Positions 1-9,184 of a DNA stretch of 64,000 nt are shown here, one piece after another. The stretch is from positions 1,123,753 through 1,187,752 of the forward strand of contig NZ_JAPNOZ010000012.1 in assembly GCF_029955155.1 (NCBI RefSeq), written 5' to 3'. A program made the translations under genes and the position numbers. The stretch's first letter is position 1. Each line of letters begins with the position of its first letter. The notes beneath the pieces were generated by a model. That model worked only from the letters and a program-made list of their open reading frames with translations. It was not told where the DNA came from and did no database searches. Source of the stretch: Psychrobacillus sp. NEAU-3TGS (lineage in GTDB: Bacteria > Bacillota > Bacilli > Bacillales_A > Planococcaceae).

Positions 1-20
1 CTCCTTAACATTTAGTTGAA

Positions 21-983
21 CTATTCGATCCTAATTCTTGGGTCGACAATACTCATGATGATATCGGACAGTAGACTACCTAGTAATGCTAAGAAGCCAA
101 ATAACATAACAAGTGCAGTAATTACACTATAGTCACGTGAGACTAGTGAGGAAATAAATAACTGTCCCATTCCTGGATAACCAAAGATCGTTTCAATGAA
201 AATAGACCCTGCTAGTAATCCAGTAATCGTAAATCCTAAAAAGGCAGCAATTGGAAGTAAGGAATTTCTAAAAATATGTCTTGAATAAACTTTGTTTACT
301 GGAATCCCTTTACTTCGAGCAGTTCGTACATAGTCTAAAGATTTTGCATCAATAATTTCAGACCTCAAATATTGTACAACGGCAGTCGTACCTAATACCG
401 CGGTGGTGAAAGCTGGTAACAGCATATGATATAGCTTACTCCAGAGGTATCCAACAGTTCCTGAGTCATATTTAATATCTACACTACCTACCGTTGGAAA
501 CCAGTGTAGTTGATAACCAAATATAAATAAGAAAATCAGAGCCAAAACAAATGTTGGAATGGCATAAGTGACAAAGCTGTAAAAGACGACGATTTTATCT
601 AGAAATGTATCTTGGTAACGTCCAGCTAAAACACCGAGCGGAATTGCTATAAGATATAATATAATTACACTTACAAGAGATAGCCAAAATGTATTTAAAG
701 CTCGCTCTCCAATGAGTGTGGATACTTTTATTTTATACGTATAACTTTTCCCTAAATCTCCTTGTGCCGCGTTTACAATCCAGTTCACGTATTGTACATA
801 CCAAGGATCATTTAAACCTGCAAGTTCCCGGAGTTCTTCAATTCGATTAGGATCTGTATCAGGTGTAAGCAATCCTGTAAATGGATCTCCCGGTAACTGT
901 TTAGCCATGATAAAGATTAATAGACTTAGAACAAATAATTGGGGAATCATGATTAATACTCGTCTAACTATTGTCTTCCACAT
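21..983 (-). CDS. appB: Oligopeptide ABC transporter permease (AppB/OppB family)
   Basis: Inner-membrane permease of a peptide importer, 320 residues, the usual length for the OppB family. About six hydrophobic segments are visible. The cytoplasmic EAA-type loop is recognisable near residues 220-245 (RTARSKG followed by NSLLP), where the ATPase docks. I chose the ATG at 983 because AGAAAGGGGG precedes it by a good distance; an ATG 27 bases upstream lies inside appF and lacks such a site. It starts 1 base after the appF stop, so translation is probably coupled. Bases 1-8 read TTAAGGAG on the minus strand, a ribosome-binding site for another gene outside the window, presumably the second permease. 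By synteny with B. subtilis (fabHA-fabF then appDFABC) I use the app name; substrate specificity is not shown by the sequence. Confidence 0.85.
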   Translation of the reverse strand: MWKTIVRRVLIMIPQLFVLSLLIFIMAKQLPGDPFTGLLTPDTDPNRIEELRELAGLNDPWYVQYVNWIVNAAQGDLGKSYTYKIKVSTLIGERALNTFWLSLVSVIILYLIAIPLGVLAGRYQDTFLDKIVVFYSFVTYAIPTFVLALIFLFIFGYQLHWFPTVGSVDIKYDSGTVGYLWSKLYHMLLPAFTTAVLGTTAVVQYLRSEIIDAKSLDYVRTARSKGIPVNKVYSRHIFRNSLLPIAAFLGFTITGLLAGSIFIETIFGYPGMGQLFISSLVSRDYSVITALVMLFGFLALLGSLLSDIIMSIVDPRIRIE

Positions 984-984
984 A

Positions 985-1932
985 TTAAATGCCCCCTTTC
1001 TCGTGAGCACTCATCGCTACAAAATGTGTCATGGATAATTTTTTCAAATCGTATACTTTTCCATTTTCATCATAGTAATTTTTATGATTAGCAGCATAGT
1101 GTGATTCTACTTCGATTCGTTCCTTTTTTCGCTCTTCACGCCCTACTGGATTCACATCTGGAATCGCTGATAGTAATCGTTTTGTGTAAATATGTTGTGG
1201 ATTTGTATATATGTCTTGACGATTTCCAGATTCAACAAAGCGCCCTTTGTACATAATTGATATATGATCACACATATGCTTCACTACCCCAAGATCATGT
1301 GAGATAAATAAATAGCTCAGTCCAAATTCCTGCTGAATATCTTTCATGAAGTTTAGTACTTGTGCTTGAACGGAAAGATCTAGTGCAGATACAGGTTCAT
1401 CCGCAATTATGAGTTTTGGATTACAAGCAATTGCACGAGCAATTCCAATACGCTGCTTTTGTCCCCCAGAAAACTCATGTGGATATTTTAATTTTGCATC
1501 TTCATTCATTCCTACAATGGCAAGTAGTTCATTAATTCTACGCTTTTCCTCGTCTGGCGAAAGTTTCAAAAAGTTTCGGATCGGCTCCGCAATGATATCT
1601 TGCACCCTTTTACGAGGGTTCAAACTAGAATGAGCATCTTGGAAAATCATTTGAATATCTCGATTGTAGGAAGATCCACGCCCTCTGCGGTTATGTGTAA
1701 CATTTTCTCCTTCGTAAATAATGCTTCCAGAAGTAATTTTCTCTAACCCAATAATCGATTTACCAGTCGTCGATTTACCACACCCAGATTCACCAACTAA
1801 GCCATATGCTTTTCCTTTTTCAAATTCTAAGGAGATCCCATCTACCGCTGTTACTTGGTCTACAACTGTATTAAAAAATCCTCCACGAATTGGATAATAT
1901 ACTTTTAGGTCATTTATTTGCATAAAGCTCAT
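985..1932 (-). CDS. appF: Oligopeptide ABC transporter ATP-binding protein (AppF/OppF family)
   Basis: Cytoplasmic ATPase of the peptide importer, 315 residues. Walker A (GESGCGKST) lies near residue 47, the signature FSGGQKQR near 155, and Walker B followed by DEP near 178. The C-terminal extension after the nucleotide-binding domain is typical of OppF-type proteins. The ATG at 1932 has GGAGG 9 bases upstream. It overlaps the appD stop as ATGA, so the two ATPases are translationally coupled, and the appB permease follows after 1 base. The two ATPases would form the heterodimeric motor for the permease pair. The order D-F-B without a binding-protein gene between F and B differs from B. subtilis appD-appF-appA-appB-appC; the binding protein may lie left of the window. 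Confidence 0.88.
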   Translation of the reverse strand: MSFMQINDLKVYYPIRGGFFNTVVDQVTAVDGISLEFEKGKAYGLVGESGCGKSTTGKSIIGLEKITSGSIIYEGENVTHNRRGRGSSYNRDIQMIFQDAHSSLNPRKRVQDIIAEPIRNFLKLSPDEEKRRINELLAIVGMNEDAKLKYPHEFSGGQKQRIGIARAIACNPKLIIADEPVSALDLSVQAQVLNFMKDIQQEFGLSYLFISHDLGVVKHMCDHISIMYKGRFVESGNRQDIYTNPQHIYTKRLLSAIPDVNPVGREERKKERIEVESHYAANHKNYYDENGKVYDLKKLSMTHFVAMSAHEKGGI

Positions 1933-2942
1933 CTTGCTATTCCTCCTTCTTCACTTTGGAAGTCAAAGTGCTGCCAGCAAGTACACCTAACTAGGTGACC
2001 TGGAGAAACTTCGTGCATTGATGGATTTTCTTCATGCATCTTTTCTGAAATCCATGGAATACGTGCAGAAAATCTACAACCTGTTCTTGGCAAATTCGTT
2101 AGAGATGGAACAATTCCTCGAATTACTTGTAGCTTCTCATTCTCACTATTCATTTGTGGAATGGAGTTGAATAGAGAGCGAGTATATGGATGCAATGGAT
2201 TTGCAAATAACTCCTCTACAGGAGCTTCTTCAATAATTTGGCCGGCATACATAACGGCAACTCGGTCTGCTACTTCTGCTACTACCCCTAAATCATGGGT
2301 GATTAATATAATTCCTGATCCCGTCTCTGCTTGTAAGTCTTTTAATAAATCCAAAATTTGTGCTTGGATTGTTACATCTAGTGCTGTTGTTGGTTCATCT
2401 GCAATGATTATATTTGGCTTACAGGAAATTGCGATGGCAATAATGACCCGTTGTCGCATACCACCTGATAGTTGATGTGGAAACTGTTTTGCAATACGCG
2501 CTGGATTTGAGATTCCTACTTGTGTTAACAGCTCTAAAACACGTTTGTCTCGCTCTTCTTTAGACATCTTTGTATGAAATGCTAAACCTTCCTCAATTTG
2601 ATCGCCAATTCGCATTAAAGGATTCAATGCAGAAAGGGGATCTTGGAAAATCATTCCGATCTCTTCCCCGCGAACTTCGTTAAACTTCTCTTCATCCAAC
2701 TTTGCAAGGTTAATCCCTTTGTAAATAATTTCCCCTTCTACTCTCGTCTTGTTATGATCATGCAGTCCAATAATAGATGTAGCTAGTGTTGACTTGCCAC
2801 ATCCAGACTCACCAACGATGGCAAGGATTTCGTTTTTCTTTAGCGAAATTGATACGCCATCGACTGCATCAAAATATGTATCCTTTATCCGAAAACCCGT
2901 ATGTAAGTTATTAATCGATAAAAGTTGCTCTGTGCTGCTCAA
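1929..2942 (-). CDS. appD: Oligopeptide ABC transporter ATP-binding protein (AppD/OppD family)
   Basis: First gene of the transporter operon, 337 residues. Walker A GESGCGKST is near residue 45, the signature LSGGMRQR near 160 and Walker B IIIADEPT near 183. The C-terminal part contains the RFSARIPW/C-rich peptide-transporter motif with CRFS and a late Cys pair (VRCTCW) typical of OppD-like subunits. The start is a TTG at 2942, because GAAAGGAG sits 6 bases upstream; a longer reading from a TTG at 2963 would translate through that ribosome-binding site. It overlaps appF by 4 bases. Its upstream region holds a CodY-like sequence, which fits peptide uptake being a nutrient-limitation function, but that link is inference. 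Confidence 0.86.
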   Translation of the reverse strand: MSSTEQLLSINNLHTGFRIKDTYFDAVDGVSISLKKNEILAIVGESGCGKSTLATSIIGLHDHNKTRVEGEIIYKGINLAKLDEEKFNEVRGEEIGMIFQDPLSALNPLMRIGDQIEEGLAFHTKMSKEERDKRVLELLTQVGISNPARIAKQFPHQLSGGMRQRVIIAIAISCKPNIIIADEPTTALDVTIQAQILDLLKDLQAETGSGIILITHDLGVVAEVADRVAVMYAGQIIEEAPVEELFANPLHPYTRSLFNSIPQMNSENEKLQVIRGIVPSLTNLPRTGCRFSARIPWISEKMHEENPSMHEVSPGHLVRCTCWQHFDFQSEEGGIAR

Positions 2943-3099
2943 AGTAATTCTCCTTTCATGCAATCGATTATTGTCCCTTTAACATTAAAAAAAGTTAATT
3001 AAATTGTTACACTTTTCAGTTTTGTTACCTTAATTACAAAGTCTATTACAATATCTTTACAATCGCAATAATTATTTTTTATCAATTCCCTTTATTTAC

Positions 3100-3114
3100 T
3101 CTTTTTAGAAAATT
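3100..3114 (-). promoter_or_regulatory. Weak CodY-like box in the appD upstream region
   Basis: On the minus strand this reads AATTTTCTAAAAAGA, three mismatches from the CodY consensus AATTTTCWGAAAATT. It lies about 160 bases upstream of the appD start. The surrounding gap (2943-3292) is AT-rich; I see no convincing paired -35/-10 and no reading frame in it. Peptide transporters are frequent CodY targets in Bacillales, which is why I list it, but three mismatches occur often in AT-rich DNA. Confidence 0.25.
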
Positions 3115-3292
3115 GACAACAGGTTGAAAAACCAGTGTTTCCAAGTGTTTTAGCTATTTTAATTCAATAATAATATTTTTAAAAATTTGTGAATGGTCCA
3201 TCATTTTTCGACATAATATATCAATAAAATATCATTCAACTCGCTATATCACTACTAAACTACCACTTTAACTCATCAAATTATTAATATAT

Positions 3293-3335
3293 AAAAAAAA
3301 ACATTTCCAAATTTTAACTTGGAAATGCTTTTTTT
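3293..3335. terminator. Terminator after fabF
   Basis: Nine-base stem (CATTTCCAA with TTGGAAATG) around an 8-base loop. Runs of T follow on both strands, eight or nine on the minus strand. It lies 7 bases past the fabF stop and separates fab from the appD promoter region. Confidence 0.85.
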
Positions 3336-3341
3336 ATATTT

Positions 3342-4577
3342 TTATAGTTTTTTAAATAATATACTCGCATTATGTCCACCAAATCCGAGTGAATTACTCA
3401 TGGCATATTCGATATCTGCTTTTCTTGCAGCATTTGGTACATAATCTAAATCACATTCTGGATCTGGTGTTTCTAAATTCATTGTTGGTGGTAAAATACC
3501 TTCTTTTAATGCAAGCACTGTAAAGATTGCTTCTACTCCACCAGCAGCTCCTAATAAATGACCCGTCATGGATTTAGTAGAACTCATCGCAAGATTGTAC
3601 GCGTGTTCTGCAAAAACAGATTTCACGGCCATTGTTTCAAACTGGTCATTATATGGAGTACTAGTTCCATGTGCGTTAATATAATCTATTTGCTCTGGGT
3701 TTATACCTGCATCATCAATTGCTTGTTGCATCGCACGAGCAGCACCTTCTCCTCCTGGTGCTGGAGCTGTAATATGATGAGCATCTCCTGTGGAGCCGTA
3801 ACCGATAATTTCAGCATAAATTTTCGCTCCACGGGCAACTGCATGTTCATATTCTTCTAAAATAATAATTCCTGCCCCTTCTCCAATAACGAATCCATCA
3901 CGGTTCGCATCAAATGGTTTTGATGCGGTTTGTGGATCTGTATTCAATGAAAGCGCCGTATTAGAACAGAAACCTGCAACAGACATATGTGTAATAGGCG
4001 ACTCTGCCCCACCTGTTATCATTACATCTGCGTCCCCACGCTCAATTACTTTAAATGCGTCCCCAATAGAGTTTGTACCGGAAGCACAAGCAGTAACCGA
4101 ACAAGAGTTAATTGCTTTTGCTCCAAAATAAATAGATACCTGACCAGCAGCCATATCTGGAATCATCATCGGCACAAAAAAAGGACTAACTCGACGAGCA
4201 CCTTTTTCTAAAAATACACGGAATTGATTTTCATATGTCTCCATACCACCAATACCAGAACCAATCCATACACCAGTTCGAAGACCTACCTCTTCTGTGA
4301 TCGTCAAATTAGCATCTTCCACTGCCATGATAGAAGCAGCAAGTGCATAATGAGTGAAACGGTCCATTTTGCGTGCTTCTTTTCGTTCAATGTATTTCTC
4401 TATATCAAAATCTTTTACTTCTGCTGCAACTTTTGCTGAGAACTGACTTGCATCAAGTCTTGTCAGCATACCTACGCCTGACTTACCTTCTTTAATACCA
4501 GACCAAGTTGTCTCTATATCGTTACCAAGCGGTGTAACAGCACCTATTCCTGTTACAACAACCCTACGTTTCGTCAT
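3342..4577 (-). CDS. fabF: Beta-ketoacyl-ACP synthase II
   Basis: Condensing enzyme of type II fatty acid synthesis that elongates acyl-ACP with malonyl-ACP in the cytoplasm; 411 residues, the standard length. The thiolase-fold active site is complete: Cys164 in [10 protein letters not shown], His303 in [11 protein letters not shown] and His340 in [12 protein letters not shown]. The ATG at 4577 has GAAAGGATG upstream. It follows fabH after 28 bases and ends in a strong terminator, so fabH-fabF form a two-gene operon as in B. subtilis. Control is expected from the FapR operator in front of fabH. Confidence 0.97.
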   Translation of the reverse strand: MTKRRVVVTGIGAVTPLGNDIETTWSGIKEGKSGVGMLTRLDASQFSAKVAAEVKDFDIEKYIERKEARKMDRFTHYALAASIMAVEDANLTITEEVGLRTGVWIGSGIGGMETYENQFRVFLEKGARRVSPFFVPMMIPDMAAGQVSIYFGAKAINSCSVTACASGTNSIGDAFKVIERGDADVMITGGAESPITHMSVAGFCSNTALSLNTDPQTASKPFDANRDGFVIGEGAGIIILEEYEHAVARGAKIYAEIIGYGSTGDAHHITAPAPGGEGAARAMQQAIDDAGINPEQIDYINAHGTSTPYNDQFETMAVKSVFAEHAYNLAMSSTKSMTGHLLGAAGGVEAIFTVLALKEGILPPTMNLETPDPECDLDYVPNAARKADIEYAMSNSLGFGGHNASILFKKL

Positions 4578-4605
4578 GCATATTCATCCTTTCAAGATTC
4601 ATTTA

Positions 4606-5541
4606 TTATCTTCCCCATTTTAACGTAATGGCACCCCAAGTTAAGCCGCCACCAAAGCCTACCATCACTAGGATATCATCGTCTTTTACTTTCCCATTGT
4701 CTAATTCTTCTTTTAAAGAAAGTGGGATAGATGCCGAAGACGTATTTCCATATTTATTAACTGTTTTAGACATTTTTTCTGTTGGTAATCCTAATCTTTC
4801 TCTAGAAGCATCCATAATACGAATATTCGCTTGGTGTGGAATTAACATATCGATATCATCTTTGGAAAGTCCCGCTTTTTCAATTACATTGACAGCCGAC
4901 TCACCCATTTGTCTTACAGCAAACTTGAATACTTCTCGACCATTCATAGCTAAATGTGCACCATCTTGGTATAAATGTTTACCGCCACTTCCATCGGCAC
5001 CTAGTTCGAATGATAAAATTCCACGGCCTTCTGAAACTTTACTAACTATAGCAGCTCCTGCTCCATCACCAAATAACACAGCAGTATTACGATCTTCCCA
5101 ATCCGTAATTTTAGAAAGCTTTTCTACACCTACCACAAGTACATGTGAATACGTATCTGACTCAATAAATTGTTTGGCAGTTATTAATCCGTACATAAAT
5201 CCAGCACAAGCTGCCGAAATATCCATTGCTGCAGCATTTGTTGCCCCTAATTGATCTTGTAGCATGGAGGAAACACTTGGAAACGGAGTATCCGGTGTTA
5301 CAGTTGCTACAAGGATAAGTCCAATTTGTTCAGGTGAAATTCCTGCATCCTTAATCGCTTCTTTCGCAGCTTCAAATGCTAAATGTGATGTATCTTGATC
5401 ATCGCTTGCTATTCTTCTTTCTTCTATACCAGTTCGTGTTCGAATCCATTCATCTGAGGTATCTACCATTTTTTCAAGGTCTTCATTTGTTAATACTTTT
5501 TCAGGTGAGTATGTTCCTAACCCAATAATTCCTGCATTCAT
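4606..5541 (-). CDS. fabH: Beta-ketoacyl-ACP synthase III
   Basis: Initiation enzyme of fatty acid synthesis that condenses a short (often branched) acyl-CoA with malonyl-ACP; 311 residues. The catalytic triad is intact: Cys112 in SAACAGF, His236 in IPHQANI and Asn266 in [12 protein letters not shown]. The start ATG at 5541 has AAGGGGAA about 6 bases upstream. Selectivity for branched primers is typical of Bacillales and would fit ilv-leu activity elsewhere in the window, but it cannot be read from sequence alone. Promoter and FapR operator lie immediately upstream. Confidence 0.97.
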   Translation of the reverse strand: MNAGIIGLGTYSPEKVLTNEDLEKMVDTSDEWIRTRTGIEERRIASDDQDTSHLAFEAAKEAIKDAGISPEQIGLILVATVTPDTPFPSVSSMLQDQLGATNAAAMDISAACAGFMYGLITAKQFIESDTYSHVLVVGVEKLSKITDWEDRNTAVLFGDGAGAAIVSKVSEGRGILSFELGADGSGGKHLYQDGAHLAMNGREVFKFAVRQMGESAVNVIEKAGLSKDDIDMLIPHQANIRIMDASRERLGLPTEKMSKTVNKYGNTSSASIPLSLKEELDNGKVKDDDILVMVGFGGGLTWGAITLKWGR

Positions 5542-5566
5542 GAAAGTTCCCCTTTTCTTATAATCT

Positions 5567-5615
5567 ATTATTAGTACCTGGTATTAATAATAACGAATTT
5601 ATGTACAATTTTCAA
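5567..5615 (-). promoter_or_regulatory. fabH promoter with FapR operator
   Basis: The minus strand carries TTGAAA (5615-5610), a 17-base spacer and TATTAT (5592-5587). Overlapping the -10 and the start region is a 25-base near-perfect palindrome (5567-5591): left arm ATTATTAGTACC, one central T, right arm GGTATTAATAAT, 11 of 12 positions paired. The core TTAGTACC matches the operator of FapR, the malonyl-CoA-responsive repressor of fatty acid synthesis genes in Bacillales. Confidence 0.9.
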
Positions 5616-5644
5616 CAATAGACTTTCATAATTCAAATATTCTT

Positions 5645-5672
5645 TTGTAAAAGCCTTTTGTTGTGATATGAT
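5645..5672 (+). promoter_or_regulatory. Probable yjzD promoter
   Basis: TTGTAA, a 16-base spacer and TATGAT on the plus strand, about 38 bases before the yjzD ATG. It is divergent from the fabH promoter 30 bases away, so FapR could touch both. Confidence 0.55.
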
Positions 5673-5709
5673 AAATATAAGTAAAAATTAGCTTCTGAGG
5701 TGAAATTAC

Positions 5710-5898
5710 ATGCATTATATTATGACGTTTATTTGGTCAGCTATTTTAGTTTCTATGTTAAATTACGTAGTAAGTTCTGTACAAAATGTAGAATTCGTGT
5801 TTAAAGATGGGCTTATTATGTCAATACCAGTTGCTATTATGGTTTTTATCATTACAGCAATTATTCCAAACGATCCGCTTCCAAAAGAACAACACTAA
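5710..5898 (+). CDS. yjzD: Small membrane protein of the YjzD (DUF2929) family
   Basis: 62 residues with two hydrophobic helices (about residues 5-25 and 34-52) and a short charged tail, so an inner-membrane protein of unknown function. The N-terminal MHYIMTFIWS resembles B. subtilis YjzD, a small protein encoded in the same chromosomal neighbourhood. TGAGGTG lies 7 bases before the ATG at 5710. It is divergent from fabH and is followed by a strong terminator shared with clpB. The family has no established biochemical role that I know of. Confidence 0.8.
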   Translation: MHYIMTFIWSAILVSMLNYVVSSVQNVEFVFKDGLIMSIPVAIMVFIITAIIPNDPLPKEQH

Positions 5899-5934
5899 AA
5901 AACAGCTCCCGAAATTGGGAGCTGTTTTGTTTTT
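5897..5934. terminator. Bidirectional terminator between yjzD and clpB
   Basis: Ten-base perfect stem AACAGCTCCC / GGGAGCTGTT with a 6-base loop and T-runs on both strands. It serves yjzD on plus and clpB on minus. Confidence 0.9.
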
Positions 5935-5969
5935 TTAACGAACCGCAAGCAAGTAGGTATCATCACGAT

Positions 5970-8096
5970 TTACTTAATAACTAATTCCCCATCTTCTATC
6001 GTAGCTACTACTGTTCCACCTGGAAGTACATTTCCTCCGATTAACAGTTTTGCTACCGCCGTTTCCAAATTGCGTTGAATGAACCGTTTTAATGGTCTAG
6101 CACCAAACGCCGCGTCTGTTCCTTCTTCTACTATCCACTTAATAACCGAATTTTCAACTTGTAATGTAATCTCTTGTTCCAGTAAACGTTTTTGCAACTG
6201 TTTCACATATTTCGCTGCAATTTTTTCAAAATGATGCGTAGTTAAGGAGTGGAACATAACAATGTCGTCCATACGGTTTAATAGCTCTGGTTTGAAATGG
6301 TCACGTAGAGCTGCCATTACTAGTGCCTCTTCCTCTTCACCGACAACACCTGTTGTATTTGCTAGATATTGTGAGCCGATATTGGAGGTTAAGATAACAA
6401 TAGTATTTGTAAAGTTTACGATTCTACCTTGGCTATCTGTAATTCTTCCGTCATCCATTAATTGCAATAAAATATTCGCAACATCTGGATGTGCTTTTTC
6501 AATCTCATCCAGGAGGACAACTGAATATGGGTTTCTACGCACTGCTTCGGTTAATTGACCGCCTTCTTCATAGCCAATATATCCAGGAGGTGCTCCGACA
6601 AGTCGAGAAACACTATGCTTTTCCATATACTCAGACATATCAATGCGGATAAAATGCTCTTCCGAATCAAATAAATTAGCCGCTAGTGACTTCGCCAGCT
6701 CCGTTTTCCCCACACCAGTAGGACCTAAAAATAAGAAAGAACCAATTGGTTTATGCGGGTCTTTAATACCTGCTCTTGCACGCCAAACCGCTTCTGTTAC
6801 TAATTGAACCGCTTTATCTTGACCTACTACTCGTTCACCAAGTGTTTCTTTTAAACGGAGCAGTTTTTCACGTTCTCCTTCTACTAATTTTGTTACAGGA
6901 ATTCCTGTCCATCTTGAAACAATGGATGCTATTTCTTCACCAGTAACTTCTTCACGTAATAATCGATTACTAGTGTCATCATTCACTTGTTGCTCATATA
7001 CATGTAATTCTTTCTCCAATGTCGGAATTTTACCGTGTCGCAGCTCGGCTGCTTTGTTTAGATCATATTTATTTTCCGCATCTTCTAGCTCTCGACGATA
7101 ACGGTCTAATTCTTCTCGTTTTTGTTGAATGACTTGAATAGACTCTTTTTCTTCTTTCCATTTATTGCGCATTTCGCTAGAAGATTGCTCTAGCTCTTTT
7201 AAGTCTTCACGTAATATTTCTAGGCGTTTTTGACTTGCTGCATCTTTTTCTTTCATGAGTGCTTGCTCTTCAATTTGTAATTGCATCATTTTTCTTGTCA
7301 CTTCATCAAGCTCTTGTGGCATTGAATCGATTTCTGTTCGAATCATTGCACACGCTTCGTCTACAAGGTCAATTGCTTTATCTGGTAAAAATCTTTCTGT
7401 AATATATCGATTCGAAAGCTCCGCCGCTGCAACAATAGCACGGTCGTGAATACGTACACCATGATGCAACTCAAAGCGTTCTTTTAATCCCCGTAAAATA
7501 GAAACGGTGTCTTCAACAGAAGGTTCACGAACTAATACTTGTTGGAATCGTCTTTCAAGCGCCGGATCCTTCTCGATATACATACGATATTCATCTAAGG
7601 TCGTAGCACCAATACAATGCAGTTCACCACGAGCAAGCATCGGCTTTAGCATATTCCCTGCATCCATTGCTCCATCTGTTTTACCAGCACCAACAATCGT
7701 ATGGATTTCATCGATGAATAAAATAATTTGTCCTTCGCTCTCTTTTACTTGCTTTAAGACAGCTTGCAGACGTTCTTCGAATTCCCCGCGGTATTTCGCA
7801 CCAGCAATCAGTGAGCTCATATCCAACTCAAAAATTTCTTTTTCTTTTAACCCTTCCGGAACGTCTTTTCGAACGATTCGTTGTGCTAATCCTTCCACAA
7901 TTGCTGTTTTACCAACACCCGGTTCACCTATTAACACTGGATTATTTTTTGTTTTTCTTGATAATATTCGAATGACATCCCGAATCTCTTGGTCTCGTCC
8001 AATTACAGGATCCATTTTTCCTTCTCTTACCGCAGTAACTAAGTTACGTCCGTACGTTTCTAAAGGTGTTTTTTCATCTTGTTGTTTCATTTGCAT
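5970..8096 (-). CDS. clpB: ClpB-type disaggregase lacking the N-terminal domain
   Basis: Hexameric AAA+ disaggregase that works with DnaK, 708 residues, about 150 shorter than usual ClpB. The two Clp_N repeats are absent: the protein opens with a short linker and goes straight into [20 protein letters not shown]. Both ATPase domains are complete: Walker [10 protein letters not shown] near residue 57, Walker [10 protein letters not shown], second Walker [10 protein letters not shown] near 465, Walker [15 protein letters not shown] full ClpB middle coiled coil of about 110 residues lies between them, which excludes ClpC and ClpE. The ATG at 8096 has AAGGAGA 9 bases upstream; the frame runs 22 codons further, but that part contains the CtsR operator, so it is not translated. 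Monocistronic by its flanking signals. Confidence 0.93.
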   Translation of the reverse strand: MQMKQQDEKTPLETYGRNLVTAVREGKMDPVIGRDQEIRDVIRILSRKTKNNPVLIGEPGVGKTAIVEGLAQRIVRKDVPEGLKEKEIFELDMSSLIAGAKYRGEFEERLQAVLKQVKESEGQIILFIDEIHTIVGAGKTDGAMDAGNMLKPMLARGELHCIGATTLDEYRMYIEKDPALERRFQQVLVREPSVEDTVSILRGLKERFELHHGVRIHDRAIVAAAELSNRYITERFLPDKAIDLVDEACAMIRTEIDSMPQELDEVTRKMMQLQIEEQALMKEKDAASQKRLEILREDLKELEQSSSEMRNKWKEEKESIQVIQQKREELDRYRRELEDAENKYDLNKAAELRHGKIPTLEKELHVYEQQVNDDTSNRLLREEVTGEEIASIVSRWTGIPVTKLVEGEREKLLRLKETLGERVVGQDKAVQLVTEAVWRARAGIKDPHKPIGSFLFLGPTGVGKTELAKSLAANLFDSEEHFIRIDMSEYMEKHSVSRLVGAPPGYIGYEEGGQLTEAVRRNPYSVVLLDEIEKAHPDVANILLQLMDDGRITDSQGRIVNFTNTIVILTSNIGSQYLANTTGVVGEEEEALVMAALRDHFKPELLNRMDDIVMFHSLTTHHFEKIAAKYVKQLQKRLLEQEITLQVENSVIKWIVEEGTDAAFGARPLKRFIQRNLETAVAKLLIGGNVLPGGTVVATIEDGELVIK

Positions 8097-8122
8097 AACC
8101 AAACATCTCCTTACTGAAATTG

Positions 8123-8175
8123 TTTGACCTTCTTTGACTAATTCAATTATAATATCTTTCATTCAAATTTGTAAA
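8123..8175 (-). promoter_or_regulatory. clpB promoter with CtsR operator
   Basis: On the minus strand TTTACA (8175-8170), an 18-base spacer and TATAAT (8151-8146). It is followed by the tandem heptads AGTCAAA-GAA-GGTCAAA (8139-8123), an exact match to the CtsR operator (R)GTCAAA-NAN-(R)GTCAAA. The operator covers the expected start of transcription, as at class III heat-shock genes. Confidence 0.92.
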
Positions 8176-8250
8176 GAAAAGTGATTTAAGCTAAATACTT
8201 TTAGGGAATATGCTATTATAAATTTATCGAAGGGAAGGTTGTGATTTTAT

Positions 8251-8934
8251 ATGAACGCACCCCAAGGTATTTATTCATTATTTGAGCAATTTGGTTCCAT
8301 TCATAAAATAGAAAAAAATCGCCCTGTTTTCCTAGAAGGAGAACGTTCGGAGGATGTCTACCTTATCCAATCGGGCTCTGTCAAAATAACGAAAGATACA
8401 GAAAGTGGTCAAGTGTTAACGATTCGTATTGCTGGTCCAAATACTTTTATCGGGGAAACCGCTGTTTTTTGCGAAGTTATTTATCATTCCGTTTCAGCCC
8501 ATACGAATGAACCCACTCACTTATTAGTAATACCCCGGGAGCAGCTTGAGAAACTTTTATCCTCCTCTTCATTGCTAATAATGGAGTGGATGAAGATTAT
8601 TCAAACACATAACTTAAAAAATGAAACTCGCTTTAGAGATTTATTGCTGCATGGCAAAAAAGGTGCTCTCTATTCCACACTAATACGTCTTACTAACACA
8701 TATGGCGTAGAACAAACGGATGGTAGCGTGGTAATCGACTATACCTTAACAAATCAAGAACTAGCAAATTTTTGTGCGACAAGCCGGGAAGTAGTCAATC
8801 GTATGTTAAATGATTTAAAAAAGCTCGGCATCATTTCTTTTGTTAAAGGAATTATCACAGTACATGATCTCCAATTTTTGCGTACCGAAGTAGAATGCGA
8901 CAATTGTCCATTACATATTTGCCGCATTGATTAA
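8251..8934 (+). CDS. fnr: Fnr, oxygen-responsive Crp/Fnr-family regulator
   Basis: 227 residues: N-terminal cyclic-nucleotide-binding fold (about 15-110), dimer helix (about 110-135) and C-terminal winged helix whose recognition helix reads TSREVVNRML. The tail carries Cys216, Cys219 and Cys224 in the C-x2-C-x4-C arrangement that binds the iron-sulfur cluster of B. subtilis Fnr. Asp130 lies in the shared FRDLLLHGKKGALYSTLIRL-type stretch, where the B. subtilis protein has its fourth, aspartate ligand. It should activate anaerobic genes by binding TGTGA-N6-TCACA. It is monocistronic with its own terminator; narK, its usual partner, is not adjacent. The only perfect Fnr-type palindrome I found in the window is in front of ilvD. 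Confidence 0.9.
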   Translation: MNAPQGIYSLFEQFGSIHKIEKNRPVFLEGERSEDVYLIQSGSVKITKDTESGQVLTIRIAGPNTFIGETAVFCEVIYHSVSAHTNEPTHLLVIPREQLEKLLSSSSLLIMEWMKIIQTHNLKNETRFRDLLLHGKKGALYSTLIRLTNTYGVEQTDGSVVIDYTLTNQELANFCATSREVVNRMLNDLKKLGIISFVKGIITVHDLQFLRTEVECDNCPLHICRID

Positions 8935-8939
8935 ATAAG

Positions 8940-8974
8940 GCACTTTTCATGCTTTTGCATGGAAAGTGCTTTTT
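8940..8974 (+). terminator. Terminator after fnr
   Basis: Thirteen-base stem GCACTTTTCATGC / GCATGGAAAGTGC with one mismatch-type pair, a TTTT loop and five T. Confidence 0.85.
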
Positions 8975-8982
8975 AATTTGGC

Positions 8983-9108
8983 GTTGATTGCTCTTGTTGA
9001 GTGGTTGGTTGCCTTCGCTTAGTGATCGGTTGCACTCACTGCTGATATGATTGCTTTCCCCAATGAATTGGTTGCCTTCAACTTAATCTAGTTGCCCTTT
9101 GCCACTTA
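8983..9108 (+). repeat. Array of six 21-bp units with TTGGTTGC core
   Basis: Units begin at 8983, 9004, 9025, 9046, 9067 and 9088, exactly 21 bases apart. The first nine bases are conserved (cores GTTGATTGC, GTTGGTTGC, ATCGGTTGC, TATGATTGC, ATTGGTTGC, CTAGTTGCC) while the other twelve vary. It fills the gap between the terminators of the convergent genes fnr and yitW. No start codon or ribosome-binding site suggests translation. Confidence 0.7.
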
Positions 9109-9140
9109 TTCCCTCTAACAATGTATTTCTTTCCACACAA

Positions 9141-9180
9141 AAAAGCGCAAGGCAATCAACAGAGATGCCTTGCGCTTTTT
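9141..9180. terminator. Bidirectional terminator after yitW
   Basis: Perfect 14-base stem (AAAAGCGCAAGGCA with TGCCTTGCGCTTTT) and an 11-base loop. It lies 5 bases from the yitW stop. Confidence 0.88.
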
Positions 9181-9184
9181 CTAT

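Noticed and set aside
1409-1633. Plus-strand frames opposite appF and similar antisense frames across the window
   Set aside because: They are complements of conserved genes on the other strand, without ribosome-binding sites or recognisable domains.
8097-8162. Extended N-terminus for ClpB (22 codons upstream)
   Set aside because: This segment contains the CtsR operator and part of the promoter; the ribosome-binding site points to 8096.
8983-9108. CRISPR array
   Set aside because: Conserved part is only about 9 bases and the variable part 12; no cas genes; core is not palindromic and is degenerate.
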